This document shows, piece after piece, positions 15,892 to 26,724 of a DNA stretch of 57,021 nt (the first letter of the stretch is position 1; each line of letters begins with the position of its first letter). The stretch comes from Candidatus Saccharimonadota bacterium. GTDB lineage: Bacteria > Patescibacteriota > Saccharimonadia > Saccharimonadales > JACDBH01. The notes under the pieces are model-generated. The model had not been told where the DNA came from. It worked only from the letters and a program-made list of their open reading frames with translations, and searched no databases. A program made the translations under genes and the position numbers. The DNA lies in contig JACDBH010000007.1 of the NCBI GenBank assembly GCA_013694995.1, forward strand, positions 1 to 57,021, read 5' to 3'.

Positions 15892-18732
15892 GTGATAGAG
15901 TCTAAGGCAAGTACTGGTACGCTGAATCCTAATCAGCTTAAAGCCGTTGAGCATTCGGCTGGGCCGCTTTTGGTTGTGGCCGGTGCCGGAACAGGCAAAA
16001 CCCGGGTTATTGTTGAACGTATCTTACATTTGATAAGCCTTGGTGTTGATCCGCGTTCTATTTTGGCACTGACTTTTACCGAAAAAGCTGCCGGCGAGAT
16101 GATGGATAGGGTAAATGCCGTGCGCGGCGGATTCACACTCGATACTACAATAGCTACTTACAACCGCTTCGGCGATGAACTTTTAAGAACCTACTCCGCC
16201 GAGATTGGCTTTGGTAGCACTGTCTTACTTGGAGAAACAGGGCAGCTGGTTTTTATGCGCGAACACCTCGATGAATTGGGCTTAGATTATTTTGCCCCAA
16301 TCTCAAGTCCAGATAGCCAACTTACATTGCTAGCCGGATATATTTCACTTTTAAAACAGCAACTAGTACGTGCAACTGATTATATAAATTATGCCAAAGC
16401 AATACCAAACGGGAGTGAAGAAGATAAGCTCGACAAACAAAAGCATCTGGAACTTGCCAGTATATATAGCAAATATATTGAGTTATGCCGCAAAAATAAC
16501 GTTATTGATTATGATGACCAATTATATTTGACAATAGAATTGCTGCAAAAAAGACCGAACATAAAAAATATTCTACAGCAGCGCTACCAGTTTATTCTGG
16601 TAGACGAATTCCAGGACACTAATCCGATGCAATCAGCCCTTTTGCACTTACTGGCCGGTAAAAGCCAAAATATAATGGTTGTCGGTGATGACGACCAAAG
16701 CATATATGGCTGGCGGGGGGCTACGCTTGCTAATATACTCGGTTTTAAAAAGCATTATCCTAAAACCACAGAAATTACCCTTATAGAAAATTACCGCTCG
16801 AGCCAAGCTATCCTGGATAGTGCCTACAGGCTAATTCAAAATAATAATCCTGACCGCCTGGAAGTTATAAATAAACTTAATAAACGTTTAGTTGCTCAAG
16901 CCGAGGATGGCAAACAGCCACAAACACTGCATTTTTCCAGTTTAGACGCAGAAATGACTTGGATCGCTGAAGATATTGCCTTAAGGCTTAAGACCGGTCA
17001 GGATCCAAGCACTATTTCCGTACTAGCACGACGTAATCATATAGTTAAGAAAATGCACGAAACTATGGAGCTTCATGCAATTCCACACTCCGTTGCCGGG
17101 CTAAGTAACGACCTATACCAACAGGTAGTAGTCAACCAACTTATAGAAACTTTAAAAGCTATTAATGATCCGCTTGATAATATGGCGCTGTTTCATGTTC
17201 TTGGTGGTCCTATGTTTAATATTAGCCCTACTGACCTGGCTTCTCTATCAGTTGTTAGCAAGAAAGAACACATTCCTTTATCAGAAGTTGTAGATAGTTC
17301 GCAGCACAAGAATGCTGTTTCAGCACTTAAGCAAATAGGTTCATGGCGTGAACGCACTCAAAACTTGAGTGTCGGGAGCTTAGCTTATGCAGTTATGACC
17401 GACAGTGGCTGGAAACACTCTCTTTATCAGCGCGCCGAAACTGACGCAGTGACCGCTTTACAAGTTCAAGCGTTAGGCCAATTCTTTAAAACTCTCAAAG
17501 AATTTGAGCGTATATCCGACATCGGAAGTCTGCAAAACTACTTGCAAAATTTACCAGCTCTGCGGGCAGCTGGCAGCGAGTTACAGGATGCCTCCCTAGA
17601 TATATCCGACTCGCTCATCAATATTTTGAGTGTCCACCGCTCAAAGGGACTAGAATGGGATACGGTTTATATTATTGACTGCACTGAAGGGTCATTCCCG
17701 ATGCGTAACTTTGGCAGTTCGTTAACCGTACCGGACGAACTAAAAACCCAGAGTGAAGCCGATGATCATATGGCAGAAGAAAGACGTCTTATGTATGTAG
17801 CTTTAACTAGAGCTAAAAGAGAATTAGTGTTAACATATTCCGATATACATAACGGGGGGGCAAAGCGTAAACCATCCCGCTTTATTTCGGAGTTATTTGG
17901 CAAAGATCCTGAGGTTGCCATACACGAGGAACAAGCGCAGCAAACCGTTATGGAACTATTTGCCCCAGCCCAAGAACATGTAGCTTATGTAACTTTGCCA
18001 GCGCATATGACTGCTAATAATAAATTGGTGTTAACCGTCAGTCAAATCGATAGTTGGCTGCGCTGCCCACTTAACTTTTACTTTATCTACGTACTACAAA
18101 TACCACTTCCTCGGGATCCAATCCAGCAATACGGTACAATCGTCCATTCATGCATCCAAACCATTCATGAAGCTTTAAGTGCAGGCACACAGCTAAGCCT
18201 TGAGACGTTACTTCAGAACGCAAAAAGACAGTTACCCCGTGAGGGTTATTTAACGGCCCGGTCGCGAGAAAGAGCACACACTCAAGCACTCAAAACTATA
18301 AAGCTATTGTACGATCGTTTTTCTAAAGAACCGCTACCCGATGAGATAGAAAAACCATTCCGGGCTGAAGTGCCGGATACAAAGTTAATAATGACTGGGC
18401 GGATTGATGCTGTTTACCAGACAGGAGATGGAGGTATTGAAATCCGTGATTATAAAACCGGAACTTCAGTGACTTCGGCCGATAAGGCCAAAAAGCGGGC
18501 CCAAGCCAGCAATCAGCTTACTCTTTATGCCTTAGCATGGAAGATAATTCATGACAAAATACCGTCACTATTAACCCTTGATTTTGTAGAGACAAACCAG
18601 CAGGGATCTGTCAGAAAGCAACAAAAATCGCTGGACACATTAATAAAAAAACTTCGTGATATGGAACAAAAACTTTTAGATGGCGTTTACCCGGAAGGCA
18701 AAGACCATACTTACTGTCGCCATCCCCTGTAA
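15892..18732 (+). CDS. UvrD/RecB-type DNA helicase with C-terminal PD-(D/E)XK nuclease domain
   Basis: A 946-residue superfamily 1A helicase. Motif I is GAGTGKT (31-37), motif Ia ALTFTEKAAGEM, motif II VDEFQDTN, motif III VGDDDQSIYGWRGA, motif IV NYRSS, motif V VHRSKGLEWD and motif VI RRLMYVALTRAKRE. The C-terminal 250 residues carry a RecB/AddA-like nuclease with His in YGTIVHS, Asp in GRIDAV and IRDYKTGT. It probably unwinds and degrades DNA ends in repair. No AddB/RecC partner lies in the window. The start is GTG at 15892, with a TAAGAT box 8 nt upstream and no SD. A perfect terminator follows. Confidence 0.93.
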   Translation: MIESKASTGTLNPNQLKAVEHSAGPLLVVAGAGTGKTRVIVERILHLISLGVDPRSILALTFTEKAAGEMMDRVNAVRGGFTLDTTIATYNRFGDELLRTYSAEIGFGSTVLLGETGQLVFMREHLDELGLDYFAPISSPDSQLTLLAGYISLLKQQLVRATDYINYAKAIPNGSEEDKLDKQKHLELASIYSKYIELCRKNNVIDYDDQLYLTIELLQKRPNIKNILQQRYQFILVDEFQDTNPMQSALLHLLAGKSQNIMVVGDDDQSIYGWRGATLANILGFKKHYPKTTEITLIENYRSSQAILDSAYRLIQNNNPDRLEVINKLNKRLVAQAEDGKQPQTLHFSSLDAEMTWIAEDIALRLKTGQDPSTISVLARRNHIVKKMHETMELHAIPHSVAGLSNDLYQQVVVNQLIETLKAINDPLDNMALFHVLGGPMFNISPTDLASLSVVSKKEHIPLSEVVDSSQHKNAVSALKQIGSWRERTQNLSVGSLAYAVMTDSGWKHSLYQRAETDAVTALQVQALGQFFKTLKEFERISDIGSLQNYLQNLPALRAAGSELQDASLDISDSLINILSVHRSKGLEWDTVYIIDCTEGSFPMRNFGSSLTVPDELKTQSEADDHMAEERRLMYVALTRAKRELVLTYSDIHNGGAKRKPSRFISELFGKDPEVAIHEEQAQQTVMELFAPAQEHVAYVTLPAHMTANNKLVLTVSQIDSWLRCPLNFYFIYVLQIPLPRDPIQQYGTIVHSCIQTIHEALSAGTQLSLETLLQNAKRQLPREGYLTARSRERAHTQALKTIKLLYDRFSKEPLPDEIEKPFRAEVPDTKLIMTGRIDAVYQTGDGGIEIRDYKTGTSVTSADKAKKRAQASNQLTLYALAWKIIHDKIPSLLTLDFVETNQQGSVRKQQKSLDTLIKKLRDMEQKLLDGVYPEGKDHTYCRHPL

Positions 18733-18764
18733 TTAGAAAGTTACTGATTCGAGGTTTATTTATC

Positions 18765-18806
18765 TTAATAAAAAACTCCCTTAATTCAGAGGGAGTTTTT
18801 TATTAA
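18765..18806. terminator. Bidirectional terminator between the helicase and aquaporin genes
   Basis: The arms 18765-18781 and 18790-18806 form a perfect 17-bp stem around an 8-nt loop. The core is ACTCCCT/AGGGAGT with A and T runs outside, so it works for both convergent genes. Confidence 0.92.
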
Positions 18807-18826
18807 AAAACTTTAAAGTTACTTAA

Positions 18827-19564
18827 CTAGCGCTTTTTGCGTGCAGCGGGCTTCTTTTTAGTCGTACGCGTAGTACGCGTCGCAGCTGCTTTTGTCTTAA
18901 CCACTTTAGCATCTTCAGTCTTAGTAGAACGGACCAATAACGCGTTAGCGGGCGCGAACAGAAGAACATACAAGTTCATTCCGATTACAGAACCTATAAT
19001 CGGGCCAAATATATAGGCTCGTGACCAGCTTTGGTTAGCCAGTGCTACTGCTGGATTCAATATTGCATTTGACGCCAGTGACGCAACAATTATACCAACG
19101 ACCAAACCTCCGCCCATCAGTGCAGCGGCTTTGCCGCCTTCGTATCGCTGGTACACAGCTGCCGCTACCATAAAGGCGAAGACAGCCATACCCACGGCTT
19201 CAGCAACAAGTATTTTCCAGTCAAATGTATTTCCTGCAATACTTCTAAGGTCATCACCTAAGAAATAATTGGCCAGCTGCCACGCAGCTAGACCACCGAG
19301 CATCTGGACTGCTAAATAGGCAATTGCCTGGATTGTTTGTATTTTGCGCAGTGTCCAGAGGCCAATAGTCACTGCAGGATTGAAATGCCCACCTGAAGTA
19401 GAACCGAGCGCTATAACCAGTAGACCGTAGGTCAGACCTACGCCAATGGCCACAAAATAGCCGATTCCGATTTGTGATCGCGAAATGTTAATTGCAACGG
19501 TTGCGAGTATTGCCGAACCCAAAAACTCTGCCGCCAACATCGCGATCTTTGATCGCACTGTCAT
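18827..19564 (-). CDS. Aquaporin-family (MIP) channel with a basic C-terminal tail
   Basis: A 245-residue six-helix channel with two NPA motifs, GGHFNPAVT (about 65) and ILNPAVALA (about 168), as in water and glycerol channels. The second motif is normally NPAR; here the arginine of the selectivity filter is Val, so the pore may be wider or have different selectivity. The last 25 residues are a Lys/Arg/Thr/Ala-rich tail (TRTTRTTKKKPAARKKR), probably cytoplasmic. GGAGG stands upstream of the ATG. It is convergent with the helicase gene. Confidence 0.85.
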   Translation of the reverse strand: MTVRSKIAMLAAEFLGSAILATVAINISRSQIGIGYFVAIGVGLTYGLLVIALGSTSGGHFNPAVTIGLWTLRKIQTIQAIAYLAVQMLGGLAAWQLANYFLGDDLRSIAGNTFDWKILVAEAVGMAVFAFMVAAAVYQRYEGGKAAALMGGGLVVGIIVASLASNAILNPAVALANQSWSRAYIFGPIIGSVIGMNLYVLLFAPANALLVRSTKTEDAKVVKTKAAATRTTRTTKKKPAARKKR

Positions 19565-19631
19565 ATGGGAAAACCCTCCATTTATTTATAATTCTACAAT
19601 ACCCGCTATTGCTGAAATTTGCAATTATTAA

Positions 19632-19919
19632 TTAGGATAGGACAGCTGCGCGGTGCGACCCGTCACATAATGTAATATATGTAGCTACTTGATAGGTCAC
19701 CATTGCGTGATGAAGTTGCTTAGCTTGCTGTACTGCATTAGGTCCTGTTGCAAGTCGATTTGCGAGTTCTTTTATGTACCAAAGATCTACTATAAAAACT
19801 TGTTTATTAGTGTCCTTAACAAGCGCATCGCGGTCGATTGTTGAATTTGGTATATTATTAAATATAACCATTTGTTCTTTATGCCTGAGCTGCATGCCCA
19901 AGTATTTATGGCAGGACAA
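19632..19919 (-). CDS. Hypothetical protein downstream of atpC, possibly the 3' part of a frameshifted gene
   Basis: An unrecognised open frame of up to 95 residues. The only starts are TTG at 19919 or ATG at 19895, and neither has an SD. Just upstream, in another frame, a 22-residue ORF (19906-19974) has a good GGAGG site. Joined by a one-frame shift, the two would give a protein of about 110 residues with normal start signals. It has no membrane helices. It lies at the 3' end of the ATP synthase operon. Confidence 0.45.
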   Translation of the reverse strand: MSCHKYLGMQLRHKEQMVIFNNIPNSTIDRDALVKDTNKQVFIVDLWYIKELANRLATGPNAVQQAKQLHHAMVTYQVATYITLCDGSHRAAVLS

Positions 19920-19974
19920 TATGTTGTGGAGTTAGTTGAACGTCAAATGCAGACAAATTATTTTGAAGAGTCAT
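19906..19974 (-). CDS. 22-codon ORF with strong SD: leader peptide or frameshifted N-terminus
   Basis: ATG at 19974 has GGAGGA 9 nt upstream, 28 bp after the atpC stop. The frame closes at 19906, overlapping the start of the next frame. It is either a short peptide or the true N-terminus of the downstream hypothetical gene. Confidence 0.4.
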   Translation of the reverse strand: MTLQNNLSAFDVQLTPQHIVLP

Positions 19975-20002
19975 TTAGTTCTGATCCTCCTGTAGAGGCA
20001 GC

Positions 20003-20434
20003 TTAACCCCGACGGCGGCTTGAACGTTTGATGCCAGCTACTTGCAATCTTACTGAAGTGCGATCTATAAGGCTTTGGGCTTGGTCTAAGGACACTTGGT
20101 CTTTGGCTTCACTCTTAAGCTTCTTCGCACGCACGTACGCTGCTTTGGCTTCTTCTTCCGAGATTTCATCGGAATTATCTGCTTCATCAACGAGTACGCG
20201 CAAAGTATCGCCTGATACTTCAATCGCACCGCCCGATATAGCAAAAAGCTCCATCGAATCATCGCGGTCGTTAGCGTTACGGCGGACTGAAATAACACCG
20301 GCTTTTGCAACACTAATCAATGGCATATGTTTGGGCATTACTCCAATTTCACCATCCATTGTCGGTAAAATAACTTCATAGACATCTTCTGAAAACTTGA
20401 TGCCATCTAAACTTACCAATTCAAAATGAATCAT
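20003..20434 (-). CDS. atpC: ATP synthase F1 epsilon subunit
   Basis: A 143-residue epsilon subunit, part of the central stalk. The N-terminal beta-sandwich is recognisable (FELVSLDGIKFSEDVYEVILPTMDGEIGVMPKHMPL). A C-terminal helical hairpin, ending in a basic RSSRRRG tail, can inhibit ATP hydrolysis. The start overlaps the stop of the preceding small gene by one base. It is the last recognisable atp gene. Confidence 0.93.
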   Translation of the reverse strand: MIHFELVSLDGIKFSEDVYEVILPTMDGEIGVMPKHMPLISVAKAGVISVRRNANDRDDSMELFAISGGAIEVSGDTLRVLVDEADNSDEISEEEAKAAYVRAKKLKSEAKDQVSLDQAQSLIDRTSVRLQVAGIKRSSRRRG

Positions 20435-20696
20435 TATTCCTGAACACTATTAAAATTTAATTCTGGCTGCGGCTCCTCAAACAAGCTTAACTGCACCCCT
20501 GCAGGTACAACACTACTTTTACCCAGTGCTTCAGCTAATTTGAACTGCACATAAGGCTGTAATTCTTCTGCGGTAATAGCTATTTCAACAATATTACGAA
20601 GTGTGTCGTTAGATATTTCACGTTTAACTTCGTAAATAACCATATGACTTCCATCAGGTGTCGTCTTAATAATATCTACTGTCTCTGGCCAGGCCA

Positions 20697-20697
<1 letters not shown>
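20434..20697 (-). CDS. Small unknown gene between atpD and atpC (87 aa)
   Basis: An 87-residue soluble protein that I do not recognise. It has an N-terminal beta-rich part and a central helix (NDTLRNIVEIAITAEELQPYV), then an acidic FEEPQPELN tail. Both ends overlap their neighbours by one base (TAATG arrangement), so it is translated with atpD and atpC. No standard F-type operon has a gene here. It could be an accessory or regulatory subunit of the enzyme; that is inference from position. Confidence 0.75.
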
Positions 20698-22362
<1,665 letters not shown>

Positions 22363-22363
<1 letters not shown>

Positions 22364-22761
22364 TATATGTCTATCTCCATTGGCAAGCTTAAAATTCCAA
22401 AATCTTGCTCCATTTTTTGCATTAAATAGCCTAGAGCTACCGCCCTATGGTGTCTATTTATCTCCGGATCGACAAAAGCTATAAGCGGGTCGATACCTTC
22501 TGCCTGGCATTTTATATCGGCAAATCTTAATGCGTCGCTGGGTATTATTTCACGATTATTTATACTTGACATGGCAGGAGTCGCGATTCCTAAAGTATTT
22601 TGAATTAAGGCATGCCCAAGTCTTATTTTTTTTACTTCTTCAAAAAATTGAGCATCCTCATGAAAGGCTGAAAAATCGCTTTTTTCCTCGTCATGTTCGT
22701 CAACTGGAGCAAAACCCTCGTCGATGTTAGTTGCAAATATGCCGTCCAGACTATGTATCAT
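22363..22761 (-). CDS. Small unknown gene after atpG (132 aa)
   Basis: A 132-residue soluble acidic protein without a recognised family or membrane segment. The N-terminal 45 residues are highly acidic; the rest is predicted helical, with conserved-looking RHHRAVALGYLMQKMEQDFG. ATGA overlap with the atpG stop indicates coupled translation. It lies with the 91-aa gene between atpG and atpD, where other bacteria have no gene. Confidence 0.72.
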
Positions 22762-23627
22762 TTCATAGCCTCCGCGCCGCCGGTTATTTCTGCTAGTTCC
22801 TGCGTGATTTTGGCCTGGCGCGCGGTATTAAACTCGAGCGTCAAGTCATTAATGATATCTATCGCGTTGTCAGTGGCGTTTTTCATGCTCAGCATGCGCA
22901 TTGAATGCTCTGAAGCAATGCTCTCAAGCAGCGCTTGCCATAACTGGACCTCCAGTAAGCGTTCGGTAACATTTTCAAGTACTTCTTCTACTGACGGCTC
23001 GAATGTTACTTCATTTAGTGAAGTTTCTTCACTCGCTTCGCCCTCGAATAAAGCAGGCAATATTGATAAACTAAGTGCTTCTTGCAGAATATTAGATTTG
23101 TGCTCGGTGTAGAATAAACGAACTTCGTCAACTTTTTCTGTCCGGTATAACTCGACTATTGTATCTAGTATTGGGCGAATGTCATTGGCGGTTGGATGGT
23201 CGCCGAAATCAGAATATGCAGCAACTAGTTCAACACTTTCAATCCGGCGCAAGAACTGGGCGCCACGTTTGCCAAGGATTAATATCTGGCTTTTAACACT
23301 AGTCCTTCGGTCCTCTCTAACTGAGGAGGTCAGCATTTTTATAATATTCGCATTATAAGCACCAGCAAGCCCCCGGTCACTCGTAATAACTACGTAAAGC
23401 CGGTGTTTAATCGTGCGCTTACAATACAGTGGATGCTCGTTTATTTCTGTCACAGCTGCAAGACGGGATAGCATAGAATGAGCGGCCTCGCGATAAGCGC
23501 GACCACGTTGGGCGGCTTCAGTGGCCTTGCGCATTTTACTGGCTGCTACAAGCTCCATAGCTTTAGTAATCTGTTTGGTGTTTTTGACGCTGCCGATGCG
23601 GCGCTTAAGCTGCTGGGTACTAGCCAT
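22758..23627 (-). CDS. atpG: ATP synthase F1 gamma subunit
   Basis: A 289-residue rotor subunit of normal length. The N-terminal coiled coil has the conserved RRIGSVKNTKQITKAMELVAASKM, with YVVITSDRGLAGAYNANI in the middle. The C-terminal helix has MKNATDNAIDIINDLTLEFN and RQAKITQELAEI. The start overlaps the previous small gene by 8 bp. Confidence 0.97.
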   Translation of the reverse strand: MASTQQLKRRIGSVKNTKQITKAMELVAASKMRKATEAAQRGRAYREAAHSMLSRLAAVTEINEHPLYCKRTIKHRLYVVITSDRGLAGAYNANIIKMLTSSVREDRRTSVKSQILILGKRGAQFLRRIESVELVAAYSDFGDHPTANDIRPILDTIVELYRTEKVDEVRLFYTEHKSNILQEALSLSILPALFEGEASEETSLNEVTFEPSVEEVLENVTERLLEVQLWQALLESIASEHSMRMLSMKNATDNAIDIINDLTLEFNTARQAKITQELAEITGGAEAMK

Positions 23628-23904
23628 TGTCTCGTTCGCTGACTGTGATTAAATGACGGCCCAGGGCGAGACCGATAGTAAGATCCCCTGCAGATGCTCG
23701 TAGTCTGTCGTAACGTCTATCAACCGCAATCGATGAAGCAACTAACGCAGGATATTCTATCCCCATATGATCTAACCCGAACGCTAGCCCTCCAATGCGT
23801 TCCGGTACGCCTCCTAAATCACATAATATTGAGACTGACGTACGGATATCGCTATCATCGATTTCTAATGAATAAGGTAATGCTAACTTCATAGTATCTA
23901 CCAT
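23620..23904 (-). CDS. Small unknown gene between atpA and atpG (94 aa)
   Basis: A 94-residue soluble protein, not recognised. It is a mixed alpha/beta sequence with no cysteine cluster or membrane helix. It begins directly after the atpA stop and overlaps atpG by 8 bp, so it is embedded in the F1 gene string. It shows no obvious similarity to the other three inserted small proteins. Confidence 0.72.
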   Translation of the reverse strand: MVDTMKLALPYSLEIDDSDIRTSVSILCDLGGVPERIGGLAFGLDHMGIEYPALVASSIAVDRRYDRLRASAGDLTIGLALGRHLITVSERDNG

Positions 23905-25452
23905 TTATTTGGCTTCTTTCTCGACGGCTTTATAACTTTCGGCTATGTGGTGGGCGAGTCTAAGAATTTCTTGCTTATCTTTTTCTTCCGGTTCTTTGCC
24001 AGAATCAATATGGTTTACAAGCGTAGTGTGCTTGCTCTTGAGTTCTCGGAGCAGGGAACCCTCAGCGTTCTTAATTTTATTCACATCGACTTTATCGAAT
24101 GCTCCCTCTGTTGCCGCAAGTAACATTACATACATTTGCCAAGTGCTGTAGGGGCTGTACTGCGGCTGCTTTAAAAGTTCAGTCAGGCGCTGGCCGCGTT
24201 CAATACGAGCCTTAGTATCAGCATCTAAGTCAGTGGAGAACTGTGAGAAGCTAGCAAGTTCTCTGAATTGCGCCAGGTCAACCCGTAGGGATTTTGCTAC
24301 CGACTTAACGGCTTTGGTCTGCGCAGAACCACCGACACGGGAAACCGACAAACCGACAGATACAGCAGGGCGGATACCCTGGTAAAACAAGTTTGTTTCC
24401 ATAAATATCTGGCCGTCAGTAATGGAAATCACATTTGTTGGAATGTAGGCACTAATATCACCAGCCTGGGTTTCTATAATTGGCAAGGCAGTAAGTGAAC
24501 CAGCTCCAAGATCGTCACTTAATTTAGCGGCTCTTTCAAGTAACCGTGAATGTAGGTAGAAAACATCACCAGGATAAGCTTCACGTCCCGGCGGGCGACG
24601 AAGCAGCAGGGACATTTGGCGGTAGGCGGCGGCGTGCTTAGTTAAATCATCGTAAATGATAAGGGCATGCTGTTTGTTATCTCGGAAATATTCACCCATG
24701 GTTGCGCCAGCATAAGGCGCAAGGTACTGCATACTGGCAGGGTCAGCAGCAGAAGTCGCAATAATAATCGTTTGTTCCATCACGCCTTCGCGCTTTAAGC
24801 GCTCGACCAGACGGGCAATCTTGCTCATTTTCTGACCGATAGCGACATATATATTTATAACGCCAGTATTTTGCTTGTGCTGGTTAATCATTGTATCGAT
24901 GGCAACAGCGGTCTTGCCGGTCTGTCGGTCGCCAATTATAAGCTCACGCTGACCACGGCCAATTGGCACCATGGCATCAATTGCGATAATCCCCGTCATC
25001 AATGGCTCATGTACCGATTTACGTGCCAAAACGCCGGGGGCAATGCGCTCCGCCGGGCTTGTCTGCTTGGCTTTGATGGCGCCTTTGCCGTCCAGAGGAC
25101 GCCCCAGAGGGTCAACGACGCGGCCGACAAGCTCCGGCCCGACCGGGATTTCGACGATTTTACCAGTACGGTGAGCCTTGGTACCGGCCTTAACAAGAAC
25201 GTCTTCACCCAGCAGCACCGCTCCGATTTCTTCAGTACCTAAGTTGAACGCAAAAGCGGTTATTTTTGATCCGTCTTCGGCGTCAAGTTCGATCATTTCA
25301 TTATAACCCGCCGAAGTCAGCCCATAAATCCAGACAATACCGTCACCAACCCGGGTGATAATACCTGTCTCTTCGATTTCCGGGCGTTTCTTTAGCTCAT
25401 TAATAGCCGCCCTAATATCGGCGGAAAGGTCTGCAATAGATATATCTTTCAT
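23905..25452 (-). CDS. atpA: ATP synthase F1 alpha subunit
   Basis: A 515-residue regulatory/non-catalytic nucleotide-binding subunit. Walker A GDRQTGKT is near 170, and the family blocks [45 protein letters not shown] and the arginine-finger region [14 protein letters not shown] are intact. It starts 5 bp after atpH. Confidence 0.98.
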   Translation of the reverse strand: MKDISIADLSADIRAAINELKKRPEIEETGIITRVGDGIVWIYGLTSAGYNEMIELDAEDGSKITAFAFNLGTEEIGAVLLGEDVLVKAGTKAHRTGKIVEIPVGPELVGRVVDPLGRPLDGKGAIKAKQTSPAERIAPGVLARKSVHEPLMTGIIAIDAMVPIGRGQRELIIGDRQTGKTAVAIDTMINQHKQNTGVINIYVAIGQKMSKIARLVERLKREGVMEQTIIIATSAADPASMQYLAPYAGATMGEYFRDNKQHALIIYDDLTKHAAAYRQMSLLLRRPPGREAYPGDVFYLHSRLLERAAKLSDDLGAGSLTALPIIETQAGDISAYIPTNVISITDGQIFMETNLFYQGIRPAVSVGLSVSRVGGSAQTKAVKSVAKSLRVDLAQFRELASFSQFSTDLDADTKARIERGQRLTELLKQPQYSPYSTWQMYVMLLAATEGAFDKVDVNKIKNAEGSLLRELKSKHTTLVNHIDSGKEPEEKDKQEILRLAHHIAESYKAVEKEAK

Positions 25453-25457
25453 AATAA

Positions 25458-25865
25458 TTATTTCCTTTCCTCTGCGACCAGCCGCTTAAACAAATTCAGT
25501 TTTGATTTGACGCTTAAATCCAAGTTTTCTTGCGGCAGTTCAATCCTTATACCTCCAATGACTGATGAGTCAAGAAGGCTATCGACAATGATTTTATTAG
25601 CTTGAGGAAAGTGCTCTTTTAATAATACTTCGATGTCTTTCAGCACTTCTGCCGTAAGTTCATGGGCGCTGACCGCAATTGCCTCAACAATACCTCTGGA
25701 TAACCGGTACTGCATAATGTCACGCGTTAAGGATCCTAGGTCAATCTGGTGATGTTCTGTAGTTAAGAATGCAGCGATTTCTTGCACAAGCGCATCTTTG
25801 TCAGTCGTATGGAGCGCGCGCTCGCCAATTACCTTAACTAAATCTTTTCGCGCCAGTGAGTTCAT
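25458..25865 (-). CDS. atpH: ATP synthase F1 delta subunit (peripheral stalk)
   Basis: A 135-residue protein at the atpH position; the usual length is about 175, so it is short. The C-terminal part ([36 protein letters not shown]) is a clear OSCP/delta signature. The N-terminal six-helix bundle appears reduced. The start overlaps the atpF stop by one base. Confidence 0.88.
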   Translation of the reverse strand: MNSLARKDLVKVIGERALHTTDKDALVQEIAAFLTTEHHQIDLGSLTRDIMQYRLSRGIVEAIAVSAHELTAEVLKDIEVLLKEHFPQANKIIVDSLLDSSVIGGIRIELPQENLDLSVKSKLNLFKRLVAEERK

Positions 25866-26407
25866 TATTGTTTGCGGCCTTTCTTGATAGCCCTATCTAT
25901 AAGGGCGGCGTCTTTTTTAGCATCGACTTTTTCTTCGACGACGGCTTCGGTAGCTTCTGATACCAGCCCGACGATTTCACGCTCGAGCTTGCGGCGGGCC
26001 TGCTCGGCCTCTTCATTAATCCGTGCTTCGGCATCAGTCAACATATTCTCTGTTTTTTTGTGGGCTGTTTTTTCAGCTTCACGCACCATTTCGCGGCCCT
26101 CTTTTTGGGCATCAGAAATAATAGCGTCGGCATCATGGCGGGCCTCACGGACGATCTTGGCTGTTTCCTGTTCGAGTTTTTCACGCTCTTTTTCCATCTC
26201 TAAGCCGTGTTTGACGCCAGCTTCTATGACTTTATGGCGCTTATCAAGCATTTTTACTATCGGCTCAAAGGCAAAACGCTTCAACAGAAAGAAAATCAAT
26301 ATGAAGGTTATAAGCTGGATCATGAAAGCCTGGGGCGACAGACCTAGAGGTAAGCCCTCGCTAGCATGCTCAGCAGTTTCCGTAGCTGCAAAATAAACAG
26401 GTAACAT
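25865..26407 (-). CDS. atpF: ATP synthase F0 b subunit (peripheral stalk)
   Basis: A 180-residue protein with one membrane helix (about 26-44) preceded by a polar N-terminus, then a long charged coiled coil of alternating Glu/Lys/Ala, typical of subunit b. GGAG stands 12 nt before the ATG. A 71-bp gap separates it from atpE. Confidence 0.93.
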   Translation of the reverse strand: MLPVYFAATETAEHASEGLPLGLSPQAFMIQLITFILIFFLLKRFAFEPIVKMLDKRHKVIEAGVKHGLEMEKEREKLEQETAKIVREARHDADAIISDAQKEGREMVREAEKTAHKKTENMLTDAEARINEEAEQARRKLEREIVGLVSEATEAVVEEKVDAKKDAALIDRAIKKGRKQ

Positions 26408-26478
26408 AAATTAATTTATCTCCAGGTTAGTGGAGGTTTGTAGATATACACCGCTAAAATGTTCCATATACTTACCTC

Positions 26479-26706
26479 CTAGATGATGAATAGTGAAGCG
26501 AAGACTAAAAGTGCTAAAAGTTCAATAATACCAATGATGACCAAAGCTTGGCCCAGGAACTTTGCAGCCTCCGGGTTACGTCCAACTGCGTTAATGAAAG
26601 CGTTTCCTACAAGCCCGATGCCAATAGCCGGGCCGATCATACCCAGGCCCATCATCATGCCTTTTCCTAAAATTTCTACGTCTCCAGTCAGTTCTGCAAA
26701 AAACAT
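26479..26706 (-). CDS. atpE: ATP synthase F0 c subunit (rotor ring)
   Basis: A 75-residue two-helix hairpin. The Gly-rich first helix (GLGMIGPAIGIGLVG) and the polar loop GRNPEA precede the second helix, whose ion-binding carboxylate is Glu62 (GIIELLALL). The residue after Glu is Leu rather than Ser/Thr, so the Na+ signature is absent and H+ coupling is likely. AGGGAG stands before the ATG. Confidence 0.96.
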   Translation of the reverse strand: MFFAELTGDVEILGKGMMMGLGMIGPAIGIGLVGNAFINAVGRNPEAAKFLGQALVIIGIIELLALLVFASLFII

Positions 26707-26724
26707 ATATTATTTCTCCCTTAC

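Noticed and set aside
26479-26706. Sodium-dependent ATP synthase
   Set aside because: The residue after Glu62 is Leu, so the Ser/Thr needed for Na+ binding is absent.
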